Below, in pieces: positions 22,707 to 34,073 of a stretch of DNA of 64,000 bases (its first letter is position 1; every line of letters starts with the position of its first letter). The DNA lies in the NCBI GenBank assembly GCA_022559845.1, contig CM040128.1, forward strand, positions 174,770,413 to 174,834,412, read 5' to 3'. This stretch comes from Amorphophallus konjac. Lineage: Eukaryota > Streptophyta > Magnoliopsida > Alismatales > Araceae. The notes beneath the pieces were generated by a model. It did not search any database and was not told where the DNA came from. It saw nothing but the letters and a program-made list of their open reading frames with translations. The position numbers were made by a program, and so were the translations under genes.

Positions 22707-24533
22707 TGATGTACATAAAACTCGTCGTTAAAAGTCGTGTCACAATTTTAAAAATAACCGCACTCACTCACTAAAAAGATATTAAATATAAGTAGAGTGG
22801 TAAGAATGGGTCGATCTCACGGAGAAGAATATTTTCAATTAAGCAAGTTGGAAAAATTCTTATGTTTTGATAATCGAATTTGAGTGATTTTTATGCTAAA
22901 GGGAAATAAAATTGCATGGAAATAAACCTATCTAAAGAATATGAGAGGGTTGAAGAAGTGAAATTAGAAGGAGATAGAGAGAGAAGAAAGAACACAATTG
23001 CAAAAGATTAAATTTTTATTGGCTAAGATGAAGGATTCCAACTCTATGAAAACTAAAAATTACAACATGTAATAAAAGAATAAGGGAAGAAATAAAGCCA
23101 GGAAATTGGAAGAATAGTGCCACCCACGACGTGCCGAGCCTTGGAAGTTCGCCCCGCCTTGGAGAGTGACGCCTTTGGAGCACCGAAAGAAGGGAATCTA
23201 TGCCTTGGGGTGTGTGAAGAAAATAGAGGAAGGAGAGATAGATAGAAGAGGAAAAAAAATAGAAGAGAGGTGTGTGCGCGGGTTTGAAAATAGAGAGAAG
23301 GAAGAGAGGTAGGAGGGTTACGGTGAAGAAGGTAGTGAAAAACACAGTAAAAGTGAAATAAAAATAGAGCCTAAGGAGAATGAAAATAACTTTAAAATAG
23401 AGGAGAATTAGGAGATGCGGAAGAAGAGAAAGTTGGATATCAGAAAAAGACGAAGAAGATTGATGAAGAATGCAGGGGAGAGGAAGATCAGAAGGTGGTG
23501 AAAATTGAGGAAGAACAAAGTTGTGAAAACGCAGGTGAACAGTAATAATGAAAATATGGAACTTTGAAAAAGAGGTTATAACTTAAAAACTAGAGAGAAT
23601 TAGAAAAAGTGGAAGAACAAGAAATTAAAGAGAATTTAAAAATGGAGAACTTTGCAAAAGATAGAAAATTGAAAGGAAAGCAGAAAGCATGTAAAAGAGA
23701 CTAAGAAAGGCTAAGATCCTTCCACTGTTGCTCTTGGGCCACTATTTATAATGTGTCGAGGCTTCCACGGTCGAAACCTTCAAGATCAGCTTGAATCCGA
23801 CTTTGCAGCACCAAAATCTCCCTCAAACTAGGTCTCTTGCCACGATTAGAGTCCTCCTTTCATCAAACTTGGAAAGATAACCTCGTTCGAACATATCCAT
23901 TTCCGTTTCTGGTTTGAGTGAAAATGGCGACCGCCGCAGTTGTCGTTTATTCTTTAATGAACGACTCTTAGTTCGGGCGCACTTTCCTCATTTCCTTATT
24001 TTATATTTCTTTCATTTCTCGACAAGAGGAATGGATGACTTTATGAACGGTCGTAGCTTCTTTCCCAGAGAATGGATGCCCGAGCGCATGGGTGCTCATT
24101 CTTTTCCTTTTTTTCCAGCCCCTTTTCTGTTTATTTTCCGTACACAAGGATTGAGCGCCCGCGTAAGTGATCGCTTATTCTTCAATGAACAACAACACGA
24201 ACAGCCGCTTATTCTTTCGTCTCAGAATTGACTTGAAAATGGCGCCTTCTTGCGAAGTCATTCCTTCCTAAATGGCCACCCTTCTACGTGGTCGCACATT
24301 CCTGAAATTCCAGAAAATTCAAATAATCATTGTTCTTGATCCAAAATAGTTATGCAATTTCTTAACTAAATCTCACATTGTCATTTTGACTCAAAAAATT
24401 ATGATAAAATATATGTAGACTCAAATTATCTGTGAGAATGGAGTTATTCATCTAAATTACCTAATTTTGTTCTTTTAATGCTCAAAGATGATACATGTGA
24501 TGTAAATTATGATATAAATTGTGATACTCATCA
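22707..24533 (-). mobile_element. 3' LTR of an Athila-like Gypsy element
   Basis: 1827 bp. On the minus strand it begins TGATGAGTATCAC right after the polypurine tract (AAGTTGGGAGG) and ends GTACATCA, giving a short terminal inverted repeat TGATG/CATCA. The TATA box ATTATAAATAG is at about 23743-23756. Frames inside it do not resemble proteins. A cluster of GTCGTTTATTC...AATGAACGAC-like dyads lies upstream of the TATA box at 23920-24300. Confidence 0.75.
23920..24300. repeat. Dyad word cluster in the Athila-like U3
   Basis: Near-palindromes such as GTCGTTTATTCTTTAATGAA followed by CGAC (23941), ATCGCTTATTCTTCAATGAA (24170) and GCCGCTTATTCTTT (24204) recur between unrelated sequence, upstream of the LTR TATA box in the element's direction. 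Confidence 0.55.
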
Positions 24534-25759
24534 CCTCCCAACTTACTCATTGCTAGTCCCTTAGAAATGCAAATAAATTAGAATTTAGGACTTAGGAGAG
24601 TTTACAAAGTTCATACCTTTATATCCAGCTCTTCCTTCATAAAATCAATCAAAGATTAGGAATCCGAAAGCATTAACGCATACTAGCCTTAGATTTGGAA
24701 GTTAAGGTACACGATCAAGAATGCATCCAAAAGCTCAATAGCACTTGTGCATGTGTAATACTAAATCCACAGCTTAGACAATTCCATCCCCCATTTGCTA
24801 TTCCAAGTAAGTATATTTCAACCCTGCACCTCTTAATCAGAGCATTAAGCATATTAGCTTTTTATCTGCCTTATTGCTTTATCCCTTTTGAGATCTTTTT
24901 ATTTTTTTACACACATGATGCTGCAATACCCTTCACTGTTTTACGCGAACCTCGACTCTTACCTTAGGAGAAGCAGGCCCGGTTACGCAGATCAAGGTTC
25001 TCTTTTCCATTTAACGTGAACCTCAACACTTGGTAGGTGAAGCAGGCCTGGTTACTAAGATTCAAGGTATTTTTCATGGTTTTTTTAAAAATGTGCTTTT
25101 ACACTTATTTGATAAATATCCTAGCAGAAAGCTATATTAAAAAGATCTCTTTCTCAAGAAGTGCAGAGTATCAGACAATATATCCAAAATAGCAAAAGGC
25201 TTGTCCTGCTTGTTTTATTAGCGTGCAATGTGATTTCTTTTCTTTTAAAGTGCTAAAGGACTTTAAAGAGATTCTTACATCAATTTTTCATGGTTAGATT
25301 GAAATAAATTTTCCACCATCCTTCTCCCTAGTCTTTTCTATTCCATAATTACTTTCAATTTAAGCATGCATCAAGAAAACTCAGTCGGAGATTTCATCTT
25401 TTTTCACTTTATATGATATGCAGGACATTAAGCAAGAACTTATGTCAGGTTGTACTATATGCATCATGAAATGAAAATTTTCTCCCCCCCCCCCAACTTG
25501 AATGACATTGTCCTCAATGGTATATGCATGCAATAGAAACATAAGAATGCAGAAATAAAGGTTGTTGGGTAGGAAATAGACAACCTGATATGCAGGGTAA
25601 AAACCTCTGTTAAGATTGTGGCGACGATAGCTCCATCTCAACTTGACCTGACCACTGAAAACAAACTAAAGTAAAACATCAAATAACAAAAATATTAGGT
25701 TGTCTCCCAGAAGCGCTAAATTTTCCGTCTTCAACCAGACGCATGAATGCTCAAAAATA
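24534..25759 (-). mobile_element. Athila-like region between pol and 3' LTR, with two polypurine runs
   Basis: The minus strand has AAGTTGGGAGG (24534-24545) touching the LTR. About 950 bp further upstream is ATTGAGGACAATGTCATTCA followed by AGTTGGGGGGGGGG (25485-25520), the typical wording after Athila/Tat pol genes. Between them no env-like frame is readable. A direct repeat of about 60-70 bp (GAACCTC...GAAGCAGGCC...GGTTAC) is at about 24948-25015 and 25017-25075. Confidence 0.65.
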
Positions 25760-26417
25760 TTATTCCAAATCACACAATGCAATGGATTCCTTAGGTGATA
25801 ACTGCTCATTCTCCCAGTAGGGTTTCAATCGTTGACCGTTAATAGTAAAAATGTGACCATTTTGTGGATTCAAAATTTTAACGGCTCCATGGTAAAATAA
25901 TTTAATAACAATGAACGGTCCATCCCATCTGGATTTTAACTTACCGAGGAACAAGCGTAGTCTTGAATTGAAAAGCCAAACCTTTTGATTAACATGAAAA
26001 AATTTTCTGTGAATATGCTTATCATGAAATGCCTTGGTTTTAGCTTTATAAATCTTGAAATTTTCATAGGCATCATTACACAGTTCCTCCAATTCATTAA
26101 GTTGTAGAGCTCTTTGGGACCCAACTTAAGTCAGATCAAAATTTACGTGTTTAATGGCCCAATATGCTCTATGTTCTAGTTCTAAAGGTCAGTGGCAGGC
26201 TTTTCCAAAGATGAGGCGGTATGGTGACATGCCAATGGGAGTTTTAAATACAATTCTATAGGCCCATAATGCATCATCTAGTCTCTCGGACCAATCTTTT
26301 CTATCCGGGTAAACTATTTTATGCAGAATATTCTTAATGTCCCTATTGGAAACTTCTACCTGGCCACTGGTTTGGGGATGATAAGGGGTGGCGAGCTTAT
26401 GAGTGATGCCATATTTA
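25760..26417 (-). pseudogene. Athila-like integrase, C-terminal half
   Basis: The frame opens in the catalytic core with [14 protein letters not shown], which holds the third catalytic acidic residue, then [18 protein letters not shown] and LELEHRAYWAIK. The C-terminal block has VNQKVWLFNSRLRL, GKLKSRWDGPF and INGQRLKPY. This order and wording are typical of Athila integrases. Two in-frame stops are present (after KACH near 26200 and after VNFDLT near 26125). Everything upstream (gag, protease, RT, RNase H, first half of integrase) is missing because the sequence changes abruptly at about 26417-26434 into a Copia LTR. Not functional. Confidence 0.85.
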
Positions 26418-26433
26418 CGAGCTTATGAGTGAT
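26392..26433 (+). repeat. 16-bp direct repeat at the Athila/Copia junction
   Basis: CGAGCTTATGAGTGAT occurs at 26392-26407 and again at 26418-26433, ten bases apart, exactly where Athila integrase gives way to the Copia LTR. It looks like filler copied during break repair. Confidence 0.85.
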
Positions 26434-26434
26434 A

Positions 26435-26618
26435 CATTGCACGAAGTCTGCACATCGCACGCAGAGTCTGCACACAATGCATTAGCAAGTATATACAACG
26501 TCTGCATAGTGAACATGAGGTCTGTACAATGGTCGACGACATGTTAGTGCATTCAGTTCTGTTGTGCATACTTCACCTTGTGCAGACTCTGCGTGCGATG
26601 TGTAGACTTCGTGCAATG
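26435..26618. repeat. Inverted repeat (39-bp arms) at LTR break point
   Basis: Arms 26435-26473 and 26580-26618 pair with one mismatch, around a 106-bp loop. The other LTR has the sequence in only one orientation, so the inversion arose here. Confidence 0.9.
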
Positions 26619-26619
26619 C

Positions 26620-27370
26620 ATGAAGCAATGTACAGACTTGTTGACAATAAGTGTGCAGACTCTGCTTTGAGAAATGCACAATGTATAGACTTAGTCATGC
26701 ATGCAACAAAGACAATGTACAGACTATGCCATGCTCACAGTTAATGCATGTACAGACTTGTATGAGGAACAGGCTGTACAGACTTAGACGAATGAACCAC
26801 AAGCTGCAATGTGTAGACTTGATCTGAATGCATGGACTATGCCCTTAAAGAGTGTATAGACTTGCTCATGGACTATGCACAACGAATGTATAGACTTGCA
26901 ATACGTGCAGGGCATGCGATGCAATGTACAGACTTTGCCACGCCTGCATGGTGGTGAATGTACAGACTTGCCAATGTATAGACTTGAGAGCTCTGACTAT
27001 GCTCATGCAATGTATAGACTTAGAGTGAAGGTGCATGCAATGTATAGACTTGCTCAGCCTGAAGCAAGGCAATGTACAGACTTCTTAATAGACGCATGCA
27101 ACAACTGGATGATGTACAGACTTCCTATATGCTCAAGTCCAATGTATAGACTTACTGAGATGATGCACCTGAAGAATGTACAGACTTTAACCCTTGAACA
27201 TGCATGCGATGTATAGACTTTGCATATGCTCTGAAGACGGGTTGCATAGACTTGAAGAAATGCTACAAGTGCATGGCTGTATAGACTTGACCGATCTGGC
27301 TATACAGACTTGATGTGTGTGCGCTAGACAATGTATAGACTTGCTGAACTACAGACTGAACATATCAGCA
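26620..27370 (-). repeat. Word array (CAATGTAYAGACTT orientation) in 3' LTR
   Basis: About 25-30 copies of the same word as at 2144-3625, on the opposite strand, for example near 26635, 26690, 26750, 26930, 27010, 27040, 27140 and 27210. Spacing is irregular. Confidence 0.9.
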
Positions 27371-27632
27371 GAGAAGCAATGCACAGACCTTAAATCAAGC
27401 ACAAAACAATTTATGCACTTAGTATGGAACAGTGCATGACTTAGCACACTCATGCATTCTCCACAGAACAGATCAGACATAGCACACTCATGCATTCTCC
27501 ACAGATTAGATCATCATATGCATTCATGTTGCTATCATTCAATGTGATGTTCTTAGCAAAATAATATGGTGACTCATTCATGTTGCTATCATTAAAACAC
27601 CACATTATCATCAAAGCACAAGGGGCACAACA

Positions 27633-29926
27633 ATCTCCCCCTTTTTGATGATGGCAACATGATGAGTCACACTGACTCGTCAAACAATTCTCCCCCTTTG
27701 ACATAAGCAAAAAGGAGATGGTTTGAGAGACAAAATTCAGCACACAACTACACAGAAAGAAACAAGGTTCACTGAAATGGAGTTCCCCCTATCAACATGC
27801 ATGATTGACTACTCTCCCCTTAAAAGTAGATGTCCCATAAGTCCCCCTGAAGCGTAGGAATGAACTCTGGTTATCCAATAAATCAATCTGAAATCTGCCA
27901 TTACAAACAATCTGAATTCTGGTTGTGGCACCTCACATATGCATGAACAGAAGGTGAAAAGTCCACAGAAACAGAACTGGTTGCAAAACAAGATGGAAGA
28001 TTCTAACAGTGTGGAGAGTAAAGTGATTGAAGATAGGAAGATAAAAGTAGAGAGCAATAATCACAAGACATCTCAATGAATAAACAATAGCAAGATGTTA
28101 ATCAGGCTGTCTGCAAAAAATCTGATCATGAGGGATTTTAATGCTTGCACCACTTCAATAAGTCTTAAGAAGTATAGACTCTTCTATCATAAAGGGTTAT
28201 GAAGTGGCAACTTAACCAATCTGATTTAATTATGATGTATATCAAATTTGTCAAATTAAACTCAATACTCATATCTGAATCCAAATTTTAATAAGGGTGA
28301 ACCAATTAGTCAGAAAACACTCAAAACAATCATCTTTTATCTTACACACATGATCTCAATAGCTCCTTTGAAAGAAACACATATTAGTACTGAGGTTAAC
28401 CACTTTTCTAAGAACATGAGTTGACAGAAATTTCAATATATTTTTCATATGAAGCACATTATATTTTTCCTGAGCAATTTAGGTTGATCAACACCTTTTT
28501 ACATGAGGCACAACATGTCTCAGGTGAAGTGACCCAGTTACTCAGTGTGATAACTGTCATTACCTCTCAACTTAGAGAACAGAGTTAGCAATATAAGTGT
28601 CTTTTTACATGAGAAGACACCTTGATCCAAGGCCAGACTCCCCAATTACTTAACACAGAAATGCTATTGCTCTGTCAGGTTCTCAATGAATTTTCATTTT
28701 AAGTGACTATGACACTTCATGACTTGGGTTCACTCCATTTCTTTGATGGAGGACCCAGTTTCTCAGTGAACAAAGTCATTTCATTACTCACTGATTTTAT
28801 TTCCTGTCAAAATTTTCAAAGTTAATGTTTAACAACAATACTCACTCTATGCATCTTAACCAAAGAAGCCCTGATTTCATATTTTCAGATATCTGATGAG
28901 TGAGTCTAAGGTTTTTATGACACATGTGGTTAAAGTTTATTAAACCTTATCATTCAGATATTTTTAATTCATTTAATTACAAATCTGAGAATACATTAAT
29001 CTTATATCAGTCTGATTCAGTGGTAATTCTTAAACCTATATGATAGGAATTTCTACAAAGTTCTCAGACTGAATTGCATGACATGCAGATTAAGTTCCTC
29101 AGATCAGATCAATAAATTTAGTTGATCAACTAATCAATAGTAGAACCAAATCAGTCACACCAGCTAAGAGATATATGAAGGATGAGTATAAGCTGGTGGA
29201 AGAGTCAATCAGCAAGAGAGAATAAAAGTTTAAAGCCAATAGCAGAGATTGAATTTCAATCAGACAAAATGAAACTCTCCTTCAACAGATTGAGGATTAG
29301 CAGCCAAATTCTCAGATTCAAGAAAGTATGAGTTCAAAATAGTCAATTGATGATTTGAAAGAGTGTAGACAGTGAGAATTTCAAACAGTGTCAAAAATAT
29401 TATAATGCTCCCCCTGTCTATATGCAGTGACACACTTAAGACTCAACAAACTCCCCCTGAATTTATGCAATTTATGCAAGATGATTATTCAAACATCAGA
29501 GCGTTCTTTATTTAGAGAGCATCATGCGAGAGCAATCAACTTTTCAAGATGAATCAATTTAGCACAGACAGATTATTATGATATGCATTGATCAAAAACA
29601 GTTGGACTCCCCCTGACTATATGCATGAAATGTATTGAAAGCACATCACATGATATCAAATTTTGCATTCAGATATGATTCATGCAAATTAGACAGAAGA
29701 GAATTACCATAAACATGATTGTGCAATTCACATTTCAGACAGTTTCAGTTTAACATCAACAAATCAACATGATATGCAATCATTTCAAGTTCACAATTTC
29801 ATATAATGGAATTTAAGCAAAGTGTTCAGAACTAACCTGAAAAGCAGAACCCTGGGGTCTTCCTGTTGAGTGCCTTGGTTTATTTACCCCTCTTTTTCAT
29901 TCCAAGGCACACCTGTAACATGTTAA
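27633..29926 (-). mobile_element. 3' noncoding region of gag-only Copia with many polypurine runs
   Basis: No coding frame. On the minus strand, AAAAAGGGGGAGAT (27633-27646) touches the LTR and is the likely true polypurine tract. Further AGGGGGAG runs are near 27690, 27790, 27845, 29410, 29452 and 29608. Repeated polypurine tracts are a known Sirevirus trait. Confidence 0.75.
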
Positions 29927-32014
29927 TCAATTTGATCCTGCAGGGACCCAAGCAGTCTTGGGTCCTGCGTTAGCCCTGATGGGTGTTCTGAACAATCTTT
30001 TAGCAATATTATCATCATGATCCATCAGGTAACAACTATCCATGGAATGACCAAATTTTTCACAGTATCTACATGAAACAGCAGATTTTCTGGTCCTATG
30101 ATGCATATCAACAGCAGCATGAGACCTATGAAACTGAGCATGAATTGTTCTGTTGTATGCATGAGCATTTTGTTTCTTATTACCTGATGACCAACATTCA
30201 GTAAATTTGTGACCTACCTTGCCACAGTTAAAACATGAAATGTTTGCACTTCTTGTTCTGGGGAATTCAACAGATTTGAAGTTAATATGATTTCCCTGAA
30301 CATGCCAGCAGTCCTTGACTGCATGACCATATTTCCCACATTCAAAGCATCTATGATGCTTGCTTCTTGATTTATTGTTACCCCAATGATTTCCTGACCA
30401 GCACTCATCTGCCTTATGCCCAGGCTTGTTGCAAGTGAAACAAATAATATGTTGGCCTGAAGTAGATTTGTATCTATATGGGCCATGAGCATGTGAGAGA
30501 ATTTTAGCATGTAGTTCATTGTCTTCTTTCAAGATAAAACATGCATTCATTAGGTGACCACGCCTACCACAGTAATAACATGATGCATCAGATTTCTTAG
30601 TGGTGTGGTTTCTATTAGATGAATTACTAGAATGTAGTGTTTTATTTACATGCTCATCTTCTTTTAATAATCTGCAGTCATGTATGATATGCCCTGCTTT
30701 GCCATAGTAATAACATGAGAATTCTTTCTTAGATGCATGCGAGTGAGTGGATGATTTGTGAGTGGCATGTGTTAATCTATCAGACTCCACACAGCTAGCA
30801 GAATTCACAGTACATGCAGGGACAATTTTGACTTCGTTCATCTGACCATTCTTTTTCAATTTTTACCCCCTTTCACAATTTTCGTTTGCTTTTCATTTTT
30901 CTGTGCTTTGAACTGAAAAACAGATGTTGAATGTGATTTCTGATTTTCATTTTGTTTTGGGGATTGATTTGAGATACCAGCTACATCAGAGCTTTGCACA
31001 AAAGTGGCATATAGCTGGTTTTTAGTGATTTCCTTAACATCAGAAGTGCAGCTTATCCCTTCTCTTGAATTGTCATTTTTATCTTTCATGACAGCTTTCA
31101 TTTTTCCTTCATTTTTAGCAGACTTGGATGTTAATTTTTCTAGATCCTGAATCTTATTTTCTATATATGCTATATGAAGCTCATAACTGGCTATCTCTGT
31201 TCACTGCAATTGACACATTCACTTAGAACTTTGTTTGCAATTTTATACTTCTCAATTTCTTGTTTCAATTTGCTCAACTTTTCTGATTCTTCGTCACTGA
31301 CAGTTTTTCCTTTCTTTAACATGAGAAGTTGCTCAGACATACCAGTGTTTAACCATTTCAAATTTTCAACTTCAGCTTTTAGTTTAGTGTTTTCTTCCTC
31401 AAAATTTTTAGCCTGAATTTCATTACCAGCACATCTTTCTCTTCCAGACATCAGCTCCAGTTTTTCAATTAATTCATCTTCCCTTTCTTCACTTTAATTT
31501 TCTCAGCAAGCAGATTTCTGTGATCCTCTTTAAACACAGCAATTTGTTTCTTCATCCATTCATTTTCATTATAGAGATCTTCATTTCGTTCTCTTAGACC
31601 CGAGCACATATTACAGTTTGATTTTAGAGAGGAAACATGCACACTTTCCTTGTTGACTTTCTCTATTTCAGCTTCAAGATTTTTATTCTTCCACTGAATT
31701 TCTACATTCTCAGCTTTCGATTTCTTTAGATCAAACTTAATTCTTTCCAACTCTTCCAAGTTCATCAAATGTTCATTAGTTTTCAGTTTCAGCTGACTTT
31801 CTAATTCGGAGATTTTATTGATACCTTCATGGTTTTCCTTTTTCAACATGCACATTTGTTTCATATTCAAGTGTGTCTCAGAAAGATATTTATCATATAA
31901 TTCATTTATTTTCAAGCACTCTTCACATGATGAATTAGAATCACTTTTATCAGTTTTCCTTTTCATTTTCTTATGCTGTTTTCTTAAATGATCATAAGAC
32001 TCCAGCAGTTCATT
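29927..32014 (-). pseudogene. Gag of the gag-only Copia, coiled-coil and six-CCHC part
   Basis: This continues the gag that begins at 43193, interrupted by the Sirevirus insertion; the frame stays open across the junction. First comes a long charged coiled-coil region (about 31970-31190, rich in Lys, Glu and Leu heptads). The last 310 codons (30859-29927) hold six zinc-knuckle sites at residues about 49, 94, 140, 171, 209 and 253. Five have the full CX2CX4HX4C pattern, for example CYYCGRRGHLMNAC and CFNCGKVGHKFTEC. The first has Tyr for its second Cys. Sirevirus Gags usually have one or two knuckles. The protein ends with GPKTAWVPAGSN, the wording seen just before protease in the inserted Sirevirus (GPKLAWVPK), and then stops. 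Frameshifts lie near 31490, 31195 and 30860. Confidence 0.85.
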
Positions 32015-32019
32015 ATATG
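32015..32019 (+). other. Target site duplication, left (ATATG)
   Basis: Five bases next to the left LTR end, repeated at 42778-42782. They mark a clean insertion of the Sirevirus into gag. Confidence 0.95.
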
Positions 32020-32397
32020 TGAAGTCCCGAGGTTAAATGACACCCAAGAGGGGGGGTGAATTGGGTGATAACAATTTTTTGTAAAATAAAACCAAGATAA
32101 CGATTTCGAGAGGACACAAGAGGGCTGCAAGCAAAACAGACTATATCTCTCAAAAACAACCACTGCATAAACCCTTGGTACCGGCGGAGTTAATAGATCC
32201 GTAGATTTACTCACGCAAAGTGTTATCTTTTCGGCAAGAATGACCTTGTCGGTCCGAATCCAGCTTTTGATATACCGAAGGATTTAAGAGAAGATGATTA
32301 ACACACAAGATCTAAAAGAAACAGAAAGACTAGATCCACAAGTAATCATAGAAGGGGGAAAGAAGATAAGGCGCAAACCACGAGGAGACAGCAAATT

Positions 32398-32454
32398 TAA
32401 GGTGGTTCGGATGCCACAATGGCAACCTACGTCCACCCCTCACCGACAGTGAGG
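32398..32454 (-). other. Structured leader module, 3' LTR copy
   Basis: Minus strand: stem CCTCAC/GTGAGG, GGTGGACGTA, long second hairpin GGTTGCCA/TGGCATCC, CGAACCACCTTAAA. The outer flanks GGTGG and CCACC can pair. Confidence 0.7.
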
Positions 32455-32881
32455 AACCACACACTATCTTGTAGAGTGTTACAAGATCAACCACACACAC
32501 ACAAAAGCAATCAACCTTGACTGCACGCACACACACACGGATCTGTGAAGATCCTCACACACACACAGAAGATTCAAGATTACAATCAAAACACACTTGA
32601 AGCTGATAAGGATGTGAAATTGAAAGAACATAAGAACAAGAGATTGATTAAAGCTCCCCCTTAGTTGAAGAAGGATTCTTTGGATGCAGCTAGAGGTCGA
32701 CTTGATCCAGGCTTGATCTTCTTCAGATATAGCTTGATCTTCACTCTAGAAAGGAGGAAGAAGGATGAAGAAATCTTCTCGGAACATTGTTCACGTCTAC
32801 AGTGCAAGCTTCCTCCTTCTCACCTTTGGTAGTCTCCTTGATCCACTCTTAGCATTAGGGTTTTCCAAAAACTCTTGTATA

Positions 32882-32892
32882 TGTTTTATAGG
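32882..32892 (-). promoter_or_regulatory. TATA box of the Sirevirus LTR
   Basis: Minus strand CCTATAAAACAT, 140-345 bp downstream of the palindromic word cluster. Same site at about 42173-42183 in the 5' LTR. Confidence 0.75.
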
Positions 32893-33024
32893 TTCTTGAA
32901 TGGTCCAAGGACTCCCCCAGACCAGATCCACAATTTCTGGAAAGTTTGGTTTCTTAGGGATTAAACAATACCAAGAGGAGAGCCATTTCTCGAAGTGACA
33001 AAAAAGTTAACATTTGTTGGCAGC

Positions 33025-33215
33025 TCGAGGCTGGCGGTCGACCTACAGATCCCAGCGGTCGACTGCCATTGGCCATCCAGTAGTCATTTGGCTGCTGGGA
33101 AAATAGGTCGACCGCTAGCTCCTGGCGGTCGACCGCCAGGTTCACAGATTCCCAGATTTTAGTTCTGTTATTTTAGGTCAACTGCTAAGGGTCCACAGGT
33201 CGACCGCCAATCTCC
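33025..33215. repeat. GCGGTCGACCGC palindromic word cluster in U3
   Basis: Six words: GGCGGTCGACCT (33032), AGCGGTCGACTGC (33052), AGGTCGACCGCT (33105), GGCGGTCGACCGCC (33125), AGGTCAACTGCT (33176) and AGGTCGACCGCC (33198). The matching stretch in the 5' LTR (42315-42520) has seven, owing to a 21-bp tandem duplication there. Confidence 0.85.
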
Positions 33216-33466
33216 AATCTTGCAAAAGTCAAGTGTTAGCTCACTTGAAGCTATCCATTTGTTCGATGATTGAAATGGGCTTGTGTTACAGTTAAGTACA
33301 AGTTGGTTTATACTCGAATAAACACATGGAAGGATTCATTAACACACATTTGACATGGGGTGAAATTTGATGGTTTAAAGCATGAAGCTTCTCTTGAAAA
33401 CAAGATACATGGGAGAGAAATGTCCTGGGTTTTGTTATCATCAAAATCACTCGGATATGTTCAACA

Positions 33467-33481
33467 AACTCCCCCTTTTTG
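33467..33481 (-). promoter_or_regulatory. Polypurine tract of the Sirevirus
   Basis: Minus strand AAAAAGGGGGAGTT immediately before the 3' LTR. A second run is near 33973 (AAAGGGGGAGAA). Confidence 0.9.
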
Positions 33482-34073
33482 ATGATGACAAAAATTAGGC
33501 ATTAGATTTGCATTTTCACCAAAGTGCCTTTGAAAGAGTTTTAGAAGCGTCGACAATCACATTTGAAATTCAGTTGAAATCCATCAAGTTGAAACATTTG
33601 AACTCACGATGTGAAGGCATTCAACACGTCCATATCAACGCAACATTTCACTTCCAACACAAGCACGTCAACAAATCCATACCAGCCATTCAGTACTTAT
33701 TTGCCATATTGACAGGAAGTGAGATAGGAGAGAGCCAATCTTGTGAATTCAAGGAGTGCATTCTTTCATTCATTCTCATTAGATCCCTACAGGGTACACG
33801 GAATGCAAAAGGTGAAAGAGGGAATGCAACCACTAAATGCAAACCACTAATGCAATATAACCAAATAACCAAATGCAATACAACGTGCTCAACCTAAAAT
33901 GCAAACGACGAACATGCATGCAAGCAGGCACACACACACACATAGCATATATATATGAGCCTAATAGCCTACTTCTCCCCCTTTGACATCAGCAAAAAGG
34001 AGAGGCATGGGATACAAAAAGTGGACAAAAGTAACACTAGAGACCCAAGAACAGCTGCACAGTAGGGTGATCC
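33482..34073 (-). mobile_element. Sirevirus 3' untranslated region
   Basis: No convincing gene. Frames around 33508-33897 have no family features. It contains one extra polypurine run and a CA/TA simple repeat at about 33930-33955. Confidence 0.7.

Larger units (their letters stand above)
26434..27632 (-). mobile_element. 3' LTR of gag-only Copia, truncated, with fold-back end
   Basis: Starts (minus) TGTTGTGCCCC at 27632 after a polypurine tract, then U3 with the inverted-orientation word array. It lacks TATA box, R and U5. At 26435-26579 the sequence turns back on itself: it is the reverse complement of the stretch matching 44773-44918 in the other LTR. Confidence 0.8.
32020..33466 (-). mobile_element. 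3' LTR of the Sirevirus
   Basis: 1447 bp. Minus strand starts TGTTGAACATATCC and ends CGGGACTTCA. GCGGTCGACCGC words at 33025-33215, TATA box CTATAAAACAT at about 32882-32892, structured leader module at 32398-32454. Confidence 0.95.

Noticed and set aside
26482..27216. Open frames in the inverted array, and matching ones at 44563-45041
   Set aside because: Same word-array translation. Identical peptides on opposite strands come from the fold-back, not from a gene.
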